A DNA stretch of 64,000 nucleotides from Hemerocallis citrina (taxonomy: Eukaryota; Streptophyta; Magnoliopsida; Asparagales; Asphodelaceae): positions 170,859,456 through 170,923,455 of the forward strand of contig CM030363.1 of NCBI GenBank assembly GCA_017893485.1, in the 5' to 3' direction. The notes below the pieces were generated by a model. That model worked only from the letters and a program-made list of their open reading frames with translations, did not search any database and was not told where the DNA came from. The stretch's first letter is position 1; each line of letters begins with the position of its first letter. The position numbers were made by a program, and so were the translations under genes. Positions 11,112 through 22,183 of this stretch are shown one piece after another.

Positions 11112-14100
11112 CTAACCTCGGAGCTCATCTCCAGACCAGCAAACTGAGACGCCTCTGACGGTGGCCCCAACCGATGCGCCGCTCAACGAAGCAGCCATAC
11201 CACTTTGAGCGTTAACCGGGCTCTGCCTAACGGCAGGCGAGCAAATCGCAAGCTCGTAAAATGAGATTCCCCTCTCACTCTCTTCACAAGTACACGATGT
11301 ACTTCTGACATTAATCCGTTCAGGTCGGGGTTTGAGCCGAGCAACCTCCTCCTCGAGCTCGACGATTCGATCCTTCAGAGAGTCGTCCTTCACGGATATT
11401 TTAAAGCGAGGAAGCTGAGCAGAGCCTGCGGCACCAGAGCTACCGACGATAATTCAATGGAGATGAGTGACTTCGATACTCTTGTCGACCGTAACTCTCT
11501 TCAAACCGTCGACCTCTGCCGTCAACTCGTCGTGCTCGACCATCAACTTGCCCACCGCCGCCGTTAATTCTTCTTCCTCCGCCAAAAGCTCTTCTTCTAC
11601 TATCTTCAAGTGGTGAACCTTGGCCAGCAGTTTGCCTTTCTCCTCCGTAACGTCAAATAGCGTCTTCCAAAGCAACTCCACTTCACCCTCGAGACGAACC
11701 TCGCGAGCTCATTTCCTTAGTCACTCCAACTCGGAAAGACACTCCACCAGCGTCACCTTGAGATGATCTAGCTCTAACTCGCTCTTGAGAAAACACTCTC
11801 GACTGCGATAGAGGGCCAACTTCGTTGCTTTTAAGTCAACCCGAAGACGAGAGGCTTCAGCTGCTGGACTCGACTCGACGACCTGAAAAGCAAAAACATA
11901 TCAACACAAAGAACCAAAAGTGTTTCCAACACTTAGAGAAATCTTCAGTAACAAGGGGTTCGCGACGCTATGCTCAACACTTAGTCAAATTTTAGAAAGA
12001 TTTCAAGTCAAAACAGACTCCAACACTTAGTAAGAATTGCCAAAAATAAGAGTTTCATTTATATCAAAAAAATGGTGGCCAGTCCGCTACAAGGAAGTAC
12101 ATGAAGACCAAAAAAAATGTTCAAGAGCAAGAAGATCAAGGGGCCACCTTGGGTGGTAGCTCGGGAACGGGCACCTCGGTAGACGGCCCCTCGTCCTCCA
12201 CCGCTCCGGCTCGGGGGTCGGCCACCATGGTCTCGGGGTCGGCAGGAGCATCGTCACCTTCTTGCTCATCCCCCTCCTCTCCATCAGCCTCTTCCACCTC
12301 TCCTTCGGCTTCTTCCTCGGTGTCAGGCTCGGCGACCGGATCCCACAGCCTGTACCCCAACCTATCGAAGCTGGGGACCTGAGCCTCGACGTGCTCGAGC
12401 GCGGTGGTGTAAGATTGCTCCATATTGGCCGCCATGTGCTTCTTGGCCTTGGCCTCAATCTCCGCCCTCGCCGTCTCCACGGCCTCGGCTTGTTGCCGCT
12501 TCACTGCCTCCAAGGCCCTCGTCGCTTCGGCCCTCTCCTCGGCTGCTTTGGCGACTTCCGAAGCGAGCTTCTCACTCGCTTGCACCAGAGCCGCCTCAAG
12601 GTCGGCGACCTGGACCACCAAAGCATCCGAGCGGCGCTACTCCGCCACAAACTTCTTCACGGCCCTCGCCCTCTCCGCTCTGTCTTTATCACTAGCGGCC
12701 TTCAACTCCTTCTCTTGCTCGACATACTGCTCGAAAAGGTGGCTGAAGTGGCAGGTGGCCTACAAGAAGAAGCAGTTAGAACACGCCATAAAAACCGAAC
12801 TAAAGACTTGTAAAATTTTTGGGAAAATATCAACAACAACTGAGAAACTTACCGACATAAGCGACCGAGCTATTTCTAGGGCATCATCGCCCATCGTCCC
12901 CGCCTTCAGAGCGGCTCAGTCCTTCGGGGTCAGGAGATGGCGAAGAGCCTGCATACTCATCCCCGAGTCCCCCAAGAAGCCGTCATGGTTCATCACCCGC
13001 CAATCGAGGACGAACAACTTCTTGTGGGCCTCGGTCAGTGTGACCTCGGCCTGCTCGGTCAGGGGCGGGGCCTCGAGCGCCAGTGCCACCGAGACGGAGA
13101 AGTCCTCGCCCGAAGGAGCAGAAGGGGTCGGCTGAACAATGCCAACAGCCGAGGACGATCGCCGAGGATAAGTGGGGACGACGGTTCCGACCACGGCCGA
13201 AGGCGCCTTGGTAGGTCGGCCAGAAGTGGGACTAGTGCTCGTCCTCTTCCTTTTCTTGGCATTGGTGGCCTTGTTTCGTTCGGCCATCATCGCCTTGAAG
13301 TCCATGTTCGGAGCCTCTATTGATGTAAAAGAAAAACAAGTTAGAAAAAACACAAGGCATTAAAGATAAGAAAAGCAAAAAGAGAGATGTCCGGAGCATA
13401 CTCTAGTCGATCGGACTGAGGCCCGACCTGTGAAGCACCTCCTCGGTCATATTCCTTCAACTCAACATCGGAAGACTGATCAGCTTTGCCGCCACCTCTG
13501 CCTTGGCCGGGGTTAACACCAGCTCGACCTTTGCATACTTCGGTACATCCTCCTTCCATCGGGTCCGAAAGTCCCACGCCGGGGGGCCCTTGATCAGAAA
13601 GAACTTTCCCTTCCATGACTTTATCGAGTCGGGGTTCTCTATCAGCTTGACGCCTTTTTGAGGCGAGAGATAGTAGCAGGGCTCGGTCTTACTCATCCGG
13701 TTGATCCGATACAAACCCCGGAGGATGATGAGCTGCGGCTCCACCTTGGCTGTTCGGCATTGGATCAGAAATTCGAGCACATGTCGCCACGTGTTCGACA
13801 TGAACTGAATAGGACTCAGTCCATACCACTGAAGGACTTTGGTCACGAAAGGATGCAGAGGAAAATGCAGGCCAGCGTTCAACGCATCGTAGGTGAAGAC
13901 ACAAGTATCCGACGTGAAGGCTGTGCATGCTTGCACCCCGGGGCCAGGGAGAATCAGTGTGCACTCCGGGGGAATGGCGAAACCCTTCCGAGTCCGAAGT
14001 AGATCTCGTTCGGTTGAAACCGAAAGGATATCGTCCACCTCAGTAACTTCCCTCGGATCATTCTCCTCGTAGGCTTCCGAGCGACCGTAGACAGCCTTGG

Positions 14101-14359
14101 TCAGCAGCTCGCCGTTGTACTGCCTTATCCCCTTATGGCCGGACAACACGGTCGGCAGCCGACCCAACTTGCCTGCTCCGCTCACTATCTCTACCACCGT
14201 CTCAACGATCGACGACCGAGCCATTACCTTCCCCTTCTCTTCGGCTGCCGATGACCCAACTATCTCCTTCCCCTTGCGTCTACTAACCACCTCTCTCCTT
14301 TCCTTGTCGCTCCGACCACCCGAGGAGGATGCCTCACTACCCGAGGATACTCGTGACAT
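11112..14359 (-). pseudogene. Antisense accessory gene of the inner Tat element (putative gypsy-type transposon domain plus coiled coils), several exons
   Basis: Transcribed opposite to gag-pol. The first exon starts at an ATG near 14359 (Ser-rich 'MSRVSSGSEAS') and runs down to about 13400 with a conserved region including 'GLHFPLHPFVTKVLQWYGL' and 'KGPPAWDFRTRW'; a one-base frame change occurs near 13490. Plausible introns: donor near 13400 (aga|gtatgc) to acceptor at 13323 (caatag|aggc); donor near 12854 (gtcg|gtaagt) to acceptor near 12763 (ttgtag|gcc). Exon 2 has a basic 'KKRKRT' patch. Exon 3 is an Ala/Glu-rich coiled coil followed by a very acidic tail, ending near 12136. A further acceptor at about 11884 opens more heptad-rich coiled-coil frames down to 11112, with stops. 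The domain order resembles plant proteins annotated as putative gypsy-type transposon proteins. Grande-type Tat elements are known to carry an antisense ORF here, and its function is not established. Confidence 0.72.
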
Positions 14360-14557
14360 CTCGTAGAATAAATATGTGAAGTTAAACAAACTGACCTTGG
14401 TGTGATGTTTACGGTCGGAAAAAGTTCACCGAAAATTTTCTGGCTTTCGCGACAACTAGCACAACCGCCCTTGAGCTCAAATCCCCGCTAGCAGAGCAAC
14501 TCAAGAGCAAAAGTAAATTTTGAGAGTGAAAAGTGAAAGAATGAGATAAGGGGTGAG

Positions 14558-14585
14558 GGGGTGAGAACTTATAGCCAAAGAGGCG
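14558..14585 (-). promoter_or_regulatory. Candidate promoter of the antisense gene in the inner Tat element
   Basis: On the minus strand 'ggctataagttctcacc' lies about 200 bp upstream of the antisense start codon and is a good TATA box. The older element has a comparable signal at about 17390-17402 ('ctatatagc' on the minus strand). Confidence 0.5.
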
Positions 14586-14694
14586 ACTGTTGGGCTTTTG
14601 TAATGCTTGGGGGCCTATTAAGGAAGACTAAACGACAGAATGAAGAGGAGCGGCGAGGGCAACGATTCGACCTTGGCCACATGGTTCGTACCGG

Positions 14695-16240
14695 GCCGAG
14701 CCACCGAGACACTCTGCCGAGCTACCGGAGCACCGACATCCACATTTGGAGAAAAATGCCGCTGAGCCACTCCTACCGTCAGATTGTCTCAAAATTCATG
14801 GCGAAACATGGTGAGCGGCTCAGATCACGCCACGCCCACAAAACGATAAGATAACGTTTTCTCATAATCTGAACCTCCAACTTCATGATCCGCACCATCA
14901 TGAACGCTCTGGATCCAGCCACGTGGCTCAACGAGTCATACTGAGCCGAGCCACCGAGACACTCTGCCGAGCTACCGAGGCACCGACCTCCACATTTGGA
15001 GAAAAATACCACCGAGCCACTCCTACCGTCAGATTGTCTCAAAATTTGTGTCGAAACAAGATGAGCGGCTCAGATCACGCCACGCCCACAAAATGACAAA
15101 ACAACGTTTTCTCATGATCTGAACCTCCAACTTCGTGATCCACGCCATGATGAACGCTCTAGATCCAGCCACGTGGCTCAATGGTTCATACTGAGCCGAG
15201 CCACCGAGATACTCTGTCGAGCTACCGGGGCACCGACCTCCATATTTGGAGAAAAATGCTGCCGAGCCACTCCTACCGTCAAATTGTCTCAAAATTTGTG
15301 TCGAAACATGATGAGTGGCTCAAATCACGACACGCCCACAAAACGACAAGATAACGTTTTCTCGTGATCTGAACCTCTAACTTCGTGATTCGCACTGTGA
15401 TGGACACACCAGATCTAGCCACGTGGCTCAATGGGTCATACTGAGCTGAGCCACCGAGACACTCTACCGAGCTACCGGGGCACCGACCTCCATATTTGGA
15501 GAAAAATGCCGCCGAGCCACTCCTACCGTCAGATTGTCTCAAAATTCGTGTCGAAACATGATGAGCGGCTCAGATCACGTCACGCCCACAAAATGACAAG
15601 ATAACATTTTCTCGTATCTGAACCTCTAACTTCGTGATTCGCGCTGTGATGGACGCACCAGATCCAACCACGTGGCCAACCAGATCGTCCCGAGCTACCG
15701 AGCCACCGGGGCACTCTGCCGAGCTACTGAACAGCTAAGGCCGAGCTGCCGAGCAATCACTGAAGAAAGGCCGAGCTGTCGAGCTACTGAGCAACTGTAG
15801 GCGAGCTACCGGGCTACTAAGGAGTTAAGGCCGAGCAGCCGAGCAACCGAGTAGCTATAGCCGAGCTACCCATGCACCAACCCTCACATTTGAAGAAAAA
15901 TGACTGCCGAACTACCTCAACCGTTGGATCATTTTAAAAGCCGCGCTAGAACGTGATGAGCGGTTCAGATCACGGCACGCCCACAAAACGACAAGATAAC
16001 GTTTTCTTGTTATCTAAACCCTCATCCTCATGATTCGTGCGATGATGGACGCTCCAGATCTTGCCACATAGCTCGGCAGCTCGTAACGTGCCGAGCTACC
16101 GAGCTACCAAGGAGGAGTGGCTGAGCTACCGGGGCACCGACCTCTGCAAGCGGAGAAAAATGCCGCCGAGCTACTCCGGTCGTCTGATCCTCCAAAAATT
16201 CGCACCGCTGGCTAATGGAAGGCCCAGATCGTGCCACGTC
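14695..16240 (+). repeat. 250-bp tandem array, four good units then decayed sequence
   Basis: 'gccgagccaccgaga' starts at 14695, 14945 and 15195, with a variant at 15445, spaced exactly 250 bp. Each unit also has 'tttggagaaaaatgccgc', 'gtcagattgtctcaaaatt' and 'aagataacgttttct'. A diverged fifth unit with extra 'cgagctaccgagc' repeats runs from about 15690 to 16240. The 88-residue frames at 14779-15542 on the minus strand are a by-product of the repeat period. Confidence 0.93.
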
Positions 16241-16249
16241 ATAAATCGG

Positions 16250-16682
16250 AATAAAAAACTAATTTTTTATTTATTAAAATCGAATTATTTATTTAAAAAA
16301 ATGCAAAATTGAGTAAAAATTCGGGAAAATTAATTTAAAATTTCAAAAAATAATTTTAAATTCGAGGAAATAGTTTTGAGCCTCTGGGTAAATAATTATT
16401 ACTTAGAATAATTAATTAAGGCCCCCGAACGATGAATCACCGCTTCGCAAAATTAAATAAATGGTCCGAAAAATAGATAAAAATTAAGAAAAATCACCAA
16501 AAGTCCGGGAGAGCTCAAGAACAACCTTGAGCATACAACTAGCTCTGAAATTTACCATAATACCTCATACAAAGATTCGACACCCCTCATTTAAACTTCA
16601 ATACAACTCCGCAAGCCATTAAAATAGTAAAACTACTCCTCAAAGGCTGATCAAACTCAGTCTTCGGGAGTGTGGGGACTCG
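16250..16682 (+). other. AT-rich spacer and purine tract before the 3' LTR
   Basis: AT-rich, unit-less sequence leads to 'tcgggagtgtggggact' immediately before the LTR. The older element has the analogous 'aagagtgggggggct' before its own LTR at 18563. This is the expected plus-strand priming tract position. Confidence 0.6.
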
Positions 16683-17250
16683 TGATATGGCTAAGATTAG
16701 GGTTAAATTGGAACTGTCTAAATTGGGCACGAATCTTAAAGATTCGGGGGTAAAATGGTAATTTCACCTACAGACGGGTCTGAAATGGATACTGGGTCTT
16801 TTCTCCAAAGACCCAATAGCCCGCGAACGGATCCGCCTCAATTGGGTGCGGGTTCTAACTCGCAAAGAACCCAGCCCAGCTGGATAGAATTAGGGTTTAT
16901 GATTATACTTAATCAACGGCCCTGATTCACTCTATCCATTCATTGGGAAGTAGGGGTTTGATCTTATCCCGAAACTGGTCTCTAAGGCAGCTATAAATAC
17001 CCCCCATCCCCCACTGTTAACCGGTAATCAATACTTTTCCAATCAAAGCTCATTCATAATCTTTCCGATTACTGACTTGATCGTCGGAGGGTGCGTTGCC
17101 GGAATCAACCCCGGTGTTCGCACTTTTTGCAGGTTAACGGCGGGAGATCACGGTCAAACTCCGGCAGAAAGGTTTCAGGTTTGACTATTCGACGTCCCAA
17201 GAATCCACAAATTCTATCTGTTTGCCCCCACACTGATTTCAGCGGCAACA
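16683..17250 (+). repeat. 3' LTR of the inner Tat element
   Basis: Matches the 5' LTR end to end (TGATATGGC...GGCAACA) and is followed by the second copy of the CCTGG target duplication. Confidence 0.93.
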
Positions 17251-18562
17251 CCTGGAAAAGAAAACGGTGAAATTAACAGCGGTTTGTATAGAAAATCTAT
17301 CAGAATTAGAAAGCTAGAGAGAGAAAGTGGTGAGGAGAGAGAAGCTTTAAGTGAAAAATGAACAAAGTAAAGAGAGAAATAAGGGGGGCTATATAGAGCT
17401 GAGGAAGAAGAATTTAGAAAGACACCTCAATAACTGCAAATGATGACATGGCAGTAATTTCGCCATCCACACATCACCCATCCAACCGTAGAAACTATGT
17501 GGCACGGAAAATGCCTCGTTAACTATGTCGATGATGTCGCACACCTTGATAACTACACCAATGATGTGGCAAGGATCCCACCACCCGAAGAGCTATCGGC
17601 AGAGAATTTTTTTCTAAGTATGAAGATTCACCCAGCCGATCCCCTAACACTACATTACCTATCGTCATATGCTTGATGCTCGACATGCCGATCGAGCCCT
17701 CCACCAGAAATGTTCATCTACATCAGCTCGGTGCCTGACTTGTCCTCGAGCCCCTCACCAAAATTGCCTATCTTCACAGGGTCAGTGCTTGACATGTCGA
17801 TCGAGCTCCTTACCAAAAACGCTTAGGCTCAATGTCAACGTGTCGATCTAGCCCCTCACCAAAATACCTATCTTCATAGACTCTGCGCTCGACATAACGT
17901 TCGAACCCGCTCGCCAAAAATGCCCATTTCAATAGGCTCGGCACTCGAATGCATTAGATCCCCTCGCAAGAAAAGCGCAAAAAACTGAAGCTCGGCGCTA
18001 GGGTCGTTCGGACCCTCTCCTCCTTGCTTAGCTGAACCCCCTAGGATCGACCTGGTCGAGCACCTTGGGGTTCGGTGTTCAACGTGTATTTCAGGCGTCC
18101 TAGTGCAAACGCACAAAATGGGCCTTCAGATCTCCCCAAAATTCATGCTCCTCTTTCATTTTTAATAAAATTCCGAAAAAATAATTAAATTTTGAAAATT
18201 TTGATTAAAAATTCTAAAAAATAATTATAAGTTCCCAAAAATAATTAAAAAATCCAAAAAATAATTACGAATTTAGATATTTTAATTTAAAATCCTAATT
18301 TTAATTATAAACTCCGAAAATTGATTGAAATTTTTGAAAAGTTAATTTAAAATTGGTTAAAAATTCAAACAAAAAAAATGGGGGAGTCCACAGAAAATCT
18401 GTAAAAATCTAGAAACATAGTTACTGCCCCTAGAAGTACCAAACGAGGTTTCCAGCACCTCCCATCATCCCGAAAATTATGCAAGCTCCCTAGATCTTGG
18501 AGAACAGGACAAACTACTCTTCAAAGGCCGCGAAATCTGACCACCAAGAGTGGGGGGGCTTA
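17251..18562 (+). mobile_element. Older Tat element, right segment (antisense promoter, short repeats, AT-rich tract)
   Basis: This resumes the older element after the nested insertion. It begins with the second CCTGG copy and a G/A-rich stretch that on the minus strand reads as the leader and TATA region of the antisense gene starting at 3607. It then holds a decayed ~54-bp repeat (17676-17980), an AT-rich tract (18160-18390) and a purine tract (18546-18560). The order of parts matches the inner element, but the repeat units are different. Confidence 0.75.
17676..17980 (+). repeat. Decayed tandem repeat of about 54 bp
   Basis: About six diverged units, each carrying a version of 'gctcgacatgtcgatcgagc' followed by 'cctcaccaaaa' and 'cctatcttca', at about 17679, 17735, 17788, 17835, 17887 and 17940. 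Confidence 0.7.
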
Positions 18563-19198
18563 TGATATTGGTAAAAATCACAATAAATCAGGTTCGTATG
18601 ATTCAGACACGCATCTCAAAGCTTCCAAAAGCAGAATGATAATTTTATAGCAACTGCATGCCCACTAGAGGAACATGGGCCGCCTCCAGTCCCATCAGCT
18701 CAACCAAACCGGCAGATAAGACTTACAGCCTAAGAAAGACGGATTTCCAACTAATTACAACTATCAATTAAATCTCCCAAATCAGAAATTAAATAATTAA
18801 TTATATCCCTTAACCAGGTTAATCTTCAACAAAATTTGAAGGAGATATCATCTCAAGTCTTTCTTATGAAGCAAGACTCTTGACCGATAAATACTCTCCC
18901 CCCTCAGTAATGGGTAATCAATAGTTTGCCACCAAAACTCTAGTCTTTTTTTGAGTTACTGACTTAGGCGCCAAAAGGTCTTTCGTCGGGGCCAACCCGT
19001 TGTTCAGACTTTGTGCAAGTTCGCCAGCGACATTTCAGCCGTCCAATCCAGATTCAAACACTTTCAACGATTCAGATAGAGATCAATGAAACTTCTGCCC
19101 TCACAATCTAAATCTGATCGATGGTCCAGATTGTAAGTTTTCTTCTAAAAAAGAATTCATCATTTGATTGCTCCCCCCAACAGAAAAAAGCAGCAACA
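18563..19198 (+). repeat. 3' LTR of the older Tat element
   Basis: Starts TGATATTGG after a G-rich purine tract and ends AGCAACA. It shares layout with the inner LTRs: 'ctgactt.ggcg..aaggt' and 'gccaaccc.ttgttc.gacttt..gcaagtt' blocks, and a TATA-like 'gataaatactctcccccc' near 18881. The next bases, GGGTG, would be its target duplication; the partner lies outside the window. Confidence 0.75.
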
Positions 19199-19443
19199 GG
19201 GTGTTATAGCTCTCACCTATTTTATTTATTCTTAAAGAATTTCTTTGAAATTATTTATAATTTCTACATGAGATGACTTATGTACTAATAAGGAGTTAAT
19301 TTTCATGAAAACTGCAATTTCGGCGAACATAATCTTTATATTCAATAGGGTCAATCACATCTGTAGTACTATTTTGTGTGAAGCTGCATTCACTGGAAAC
19401 AATAATCTAATACATTTTCTCTATGAAGCCTGTTGCGTTGCAG

Positions 19444-20804
19444 CCTGAAATCCCTCCTGGAAACATATTTGCAAATCAAATATTACGTTCTGGGAGTTCG
19501 GGGGAGTTCCTTGGATTTGAGAAAATCGAGTTTACTTCTACGAGCTGCGGCAAGGCTACAGCTGTCCAACATATTAGAAATGTATAGTCATTTAGAACGA
19601 TATTTAACTAAGTGTAGTGTTGCTCAAATTTTATTTTTCTCTGTTAAATTTGTATAATTGGTCCTCGCAGATTCGTAGTTACAAGACTCTCGCCATGATC
19701 GGAGATGAAGCAACTGATCTTGAGGTAATGTAGAGTCTTATGTTGGACACAGATAGAATTCGTTCATAGGTTAGTAACACATATAGAATTCATTCAACAT
19801 ATTCGAGATATCTGACTGGTTTATTTACATTCTGTAGTGGATACGCCTAGCAATTTCCTATGACATAATCTTTTGTATCGAGGTCTACTCTTTCTAAAGC
19901 ATGGACGGAGCCATGTAGAGAAGAGGGGCGGGGGGGCAAATGCACCCCCAGCTTTGCAGAATCCCCCCTATATTTTAAAAAATTTACCTTTTTAGCCCCC
20001 CTCAATATTTCTACAAAATCTCATATTATATCTAAAGTAGCATCCACCTCCATCCAAATCTAAAATTTATTATTTGGTCTCACTCCCACCTTTAATTTAT
20101 GCAGAAAACTTCCTACATTTTTAAATTTTCACTCTTTTACCCCCGGGGGGGGCAAATGCACCCCCAGCTTTTGCAGAATCCCCCCTATTTTTTTAAATTT
20201 TTACCTTTTTAGCCCCCTCATTATTTCTACAAAATCTCATATTATATCTAAAATAGCATCCACCTCCCTTCAAATCTACAATTTATTATTTGGTCACACT
20301 TTTACCTTTAATTTATGCAGAAAATTTCCTACATTTTAAAATTTTCGCTCTTTTACCCCCCCCCCCCCCCTCAATATTTCTACAAAATCTCCAATTATAT
20401 TCAAAATAGCATCCACCTCCATCCAAATCTACAATTTATTACTTGGTCTCACTCCCACGTTTAATTTATAGATGATCAATACAAAATGATATCTTTTATT
20501 TGTTTTTTTCTTTTTTTTGCCAATAGATCAATTTATGAATTTGTTGTCAGCCACGCTCCTGTGAAAAGTTTCTGGCTTCGTCCTGTTCTGAAGATTAAAT
20601 GCAATCTATTGTTGTTTATCTTCTCAAACCCTTCTCTATCTATCTAAGTTTCTTTTGTTTTTTTGGATTACATGATAGGCAATGCAACTTGGAGGTGTCG
20701 ATTTGTTTTTCTGCTACGGAGGGGTTCAGCTGCGAGAAGCAGTGGCTGCCAAAGCTGATTGGCTTGTTTTCAATTTCCAAGACTTGTCAAGTTTGTTGGA
20801 CTAG
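19444..20804 (+). CDS. Phosphoserine phosphatase-like gene, three 3' exons (truncated in window)
   Basis: Three open exons in phase 0: 19444-19581, 19671-19724 and 20679-20804 (stop TAG), all with AG/GT borders. Together they give 105 residues matching the C-terminal part of plastid phosphoserine phosphatase, the last step of the phosphorylated serine pathway: 'SSGEFLGF' and 'GKATAVQHIR' in exon 1, 'YKTLAMIGDEATDLE' in exon 2, 'FFCYGGVQLREAVAAKADWL' in exon 3. The enzyme family normally has MIGDGATD here; the second Gly is Glu in this copy, and the usual 'FDENEPTSRSGGKA' stretch is altered. The N-terminal exons with the DxDxT nucleophile are not seen; upstream is the older Tat LTR. Either the retroelements sit in an intron and the 5' exons lie off the left edge, or this is a truncated duplicate. 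Open frames argue against great age; the altered motif argues against full activity. Confidence 0.78.
19920..20470 (+). repeat. 216-bp tandem duplication in the second intron
   Basis: 'gcaaatgcacccccagctt' at 19936 and again at 20152 (216 bp apart), followed by 'cagaatcccccctat', 'ctacaaaatctcatattat' and 'gcatccacctcc'. A third, shortened unit starts near 20360. The opening phrase 'ggacggagccatg' resembles hAT-type ends, but I could not define an element. Confidence 0.75.
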
Positions 20805-20987
20805 CTTTCAAACCCTTCCTCCCATAAAAAACATATTCATCACTTTGTAGATCATTTGTGTCGATAATATAATTGCCGACATATCTGTACTCAGAAACCT
20901 CCCAATTTTCAATTTTCATCAAACACTTTTTTTGTTATGTAATAGAATAGAGCGTAGAGCTCCAGCCTGTTTATATATATAGAGAGG

Positions 20988-21344
20988 GAGAAATCTTTGG
21001 TTGCTCACTATTTTGGTGAGCACTCCGTGAGCACTCATGAAATAGAGCACCTACGACAAATTCAAACCGCTCATATTATTCTATATGCCTAAGATAGCCT
21101 AACAGTAAAAATCAATTAATTTGAAATTCATTCGTCCATGATTTACATCATCACAAAATTGTATGGCTGAAAATTCTAACAGCATGATTGATGGGCAAAT
21201 GAACTTCAAATTACTTGATTTTTTTATTGTTAGGCTATCTTATGAATATAGAACATATGAGCGGTTCGGATTTTTCATAGGGTCTTTATTTCATGAGTGC
21301 TCACGAAGTGCTCACCAAAAGTAGTAAGCAACCAAAGGGGACTC
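20988..21344. mobile_element. Foldback MITE
   Basis: A 357-bp sequence that is nearly all inverted repeat. The left arm contains 'tttggttgctcactattttgg' in shortened form and 'gagcactccgtgagcactca'; the right arm contains the reverse complements 'tgagtgctcacgaagtgctc' and 'agtaagcaaccaaag'. The arms stay alignable for about 160 bp. Both flanks are TATATA-rich, so the target was probably TA-type. No coding capacity. Confidence 0.8.
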
Positions 21345-21359
21345 ATATATAAGAAAGTC

Positions 21360-22183
21360 CACCGCATACATACAACCTCATCGAAGACATAAAAACACAG
21401 GGAAGAATATTTGGAAACAAATCTAGTTAAAGACATTATTCAAAGAACAAGAACAACAGTTATAAAGACGAGAACATCCAACATGCATCGATACTCGACA
21501 AACCAAAAAACTGGATGCAGCGCAAACCAAAGCACAGGAGTAGAATAACGCAACATCCAGCATCAACAACCAAGCCCATCACGTAATTGCAACAGCAGTA
21601 GTAACCCCAACAACAGAAAAAAGAATCAACAACCAAGCCCATCACGTAATTGCAACAGCAGTAGTAACCCCAACAACAGAAAAAAGAAAACCAACATCCA
21701 GCAGTAATCGATTGAGTATAGCACAACAAAGCAAAAGGAAATAAAACATAACCAGGTACGAGCAATGAGAAGCCTCCTCCCACTATAGAGCTACCAAAAA
21801 AACTGGTAGAACACCCAAACAGAACAGTCAGCCAACACAAAAACTCACCAAAGTGAAGTCAGAATCACATCGGACATGGGGTTGTAACTCAAAACATCAC
21901 CAGAATGAAGGGTCAAATACTGCACAAAACAGAAACACATCAAAACAACATGATAAAGCATGAAAATTAAGGCACAAAATAAAATTAATACCCTGATGAA
22001 CAAGAGACTGAACAACAACATTAAGATTACAAAGTTTAAGAGACTCTATTTTCTTAGGAGTGAGGATATTCGCACATAAATGAGCAAAATAAAGAACGCC
22101 CTCAATTAGGTGATCATTAGAACGGAATTTATTGGTGAAGATTAGGTAGTTTTTTTTCCTTCCAAATAACCAAATGATAGTCA
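21360..22183 (-). mobile_element. L1-type LINE remnant, 3' part (split by the copia insertion)
   Basis: On the minus strand the frame near 22030-22190 reads like the C-terminus of plant LINE reverse transcriptases ('TIIWLFGRKKNYLIF' and 'RSNDHLIEGVLYFAHL'). It continues the zinc-binding region found at 28246-28466 once the copia element is removed. Downstream, in minus sense, is decayed sequence containing a 63-bp duplication. Confidence 0.7.
21562..21687. repeat. 63-bp direct duplication
   Basis: 'atcaacaaccaagcccatca' begins at 21562 and again at 21625; the two copies are almost identical over 63 bp. It produces a Cys-rich frame on the minus strand that I do not regard as a gene. Confidence 0.85.

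Larger units (their letters stand above)
3667..17250 (+). mobile_element. Ty3/gypsy Tat-lineage LTR retrotransposon, structurally complete, nested in an older Tat element
   Basis: A 13.6-kb element with LTRs at 3667-4235 and 16683-17250, both TG...CA, flanked by a perfect 5-bp target duplication (CCTGG at 3662-3666 and 17251-17255). From left to right it holds a primer-site-like segment, a gag-pol frame on the plus strand (4306-10038), a 116-bp tandem array, an antisense gene (about 11112-14359), a 250-bp tandem array, an AT-rich segment and a purine-rich tract before the 3' LTR. Separate RNase H-like segments, tandem repeats between pol and the 3' LTR, and an antisense ORF all fit the Tat lineage (Grande/Retand/Ogre relatives). 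By eye the two LTRs differ at roughly 30-35 of about 568 positions, so the insertion is not recent. Gag-pol carries nine in-frame stops and two frameshifts, so the copy is not autonomous. Confidence 0.92.

Noticed and set aside
12101..13323. Plus-strand frames rich in Ser, Pro and Arg
   Set aside because: They mirror the minus-strand antisense gene exons; the minus frames have domains and splice sites.
14779..15542. Three similar 87-codon minus-strand frames looking like a gene family
   Set aside because: They are the 250-bp tandem repeat read in one frame.
20599..20850. 83-codon frame across the last phosphatase exon
   Set aside because: It is in a different frame from the exon that matches phosphoserine phosphatase and runs over the intron.
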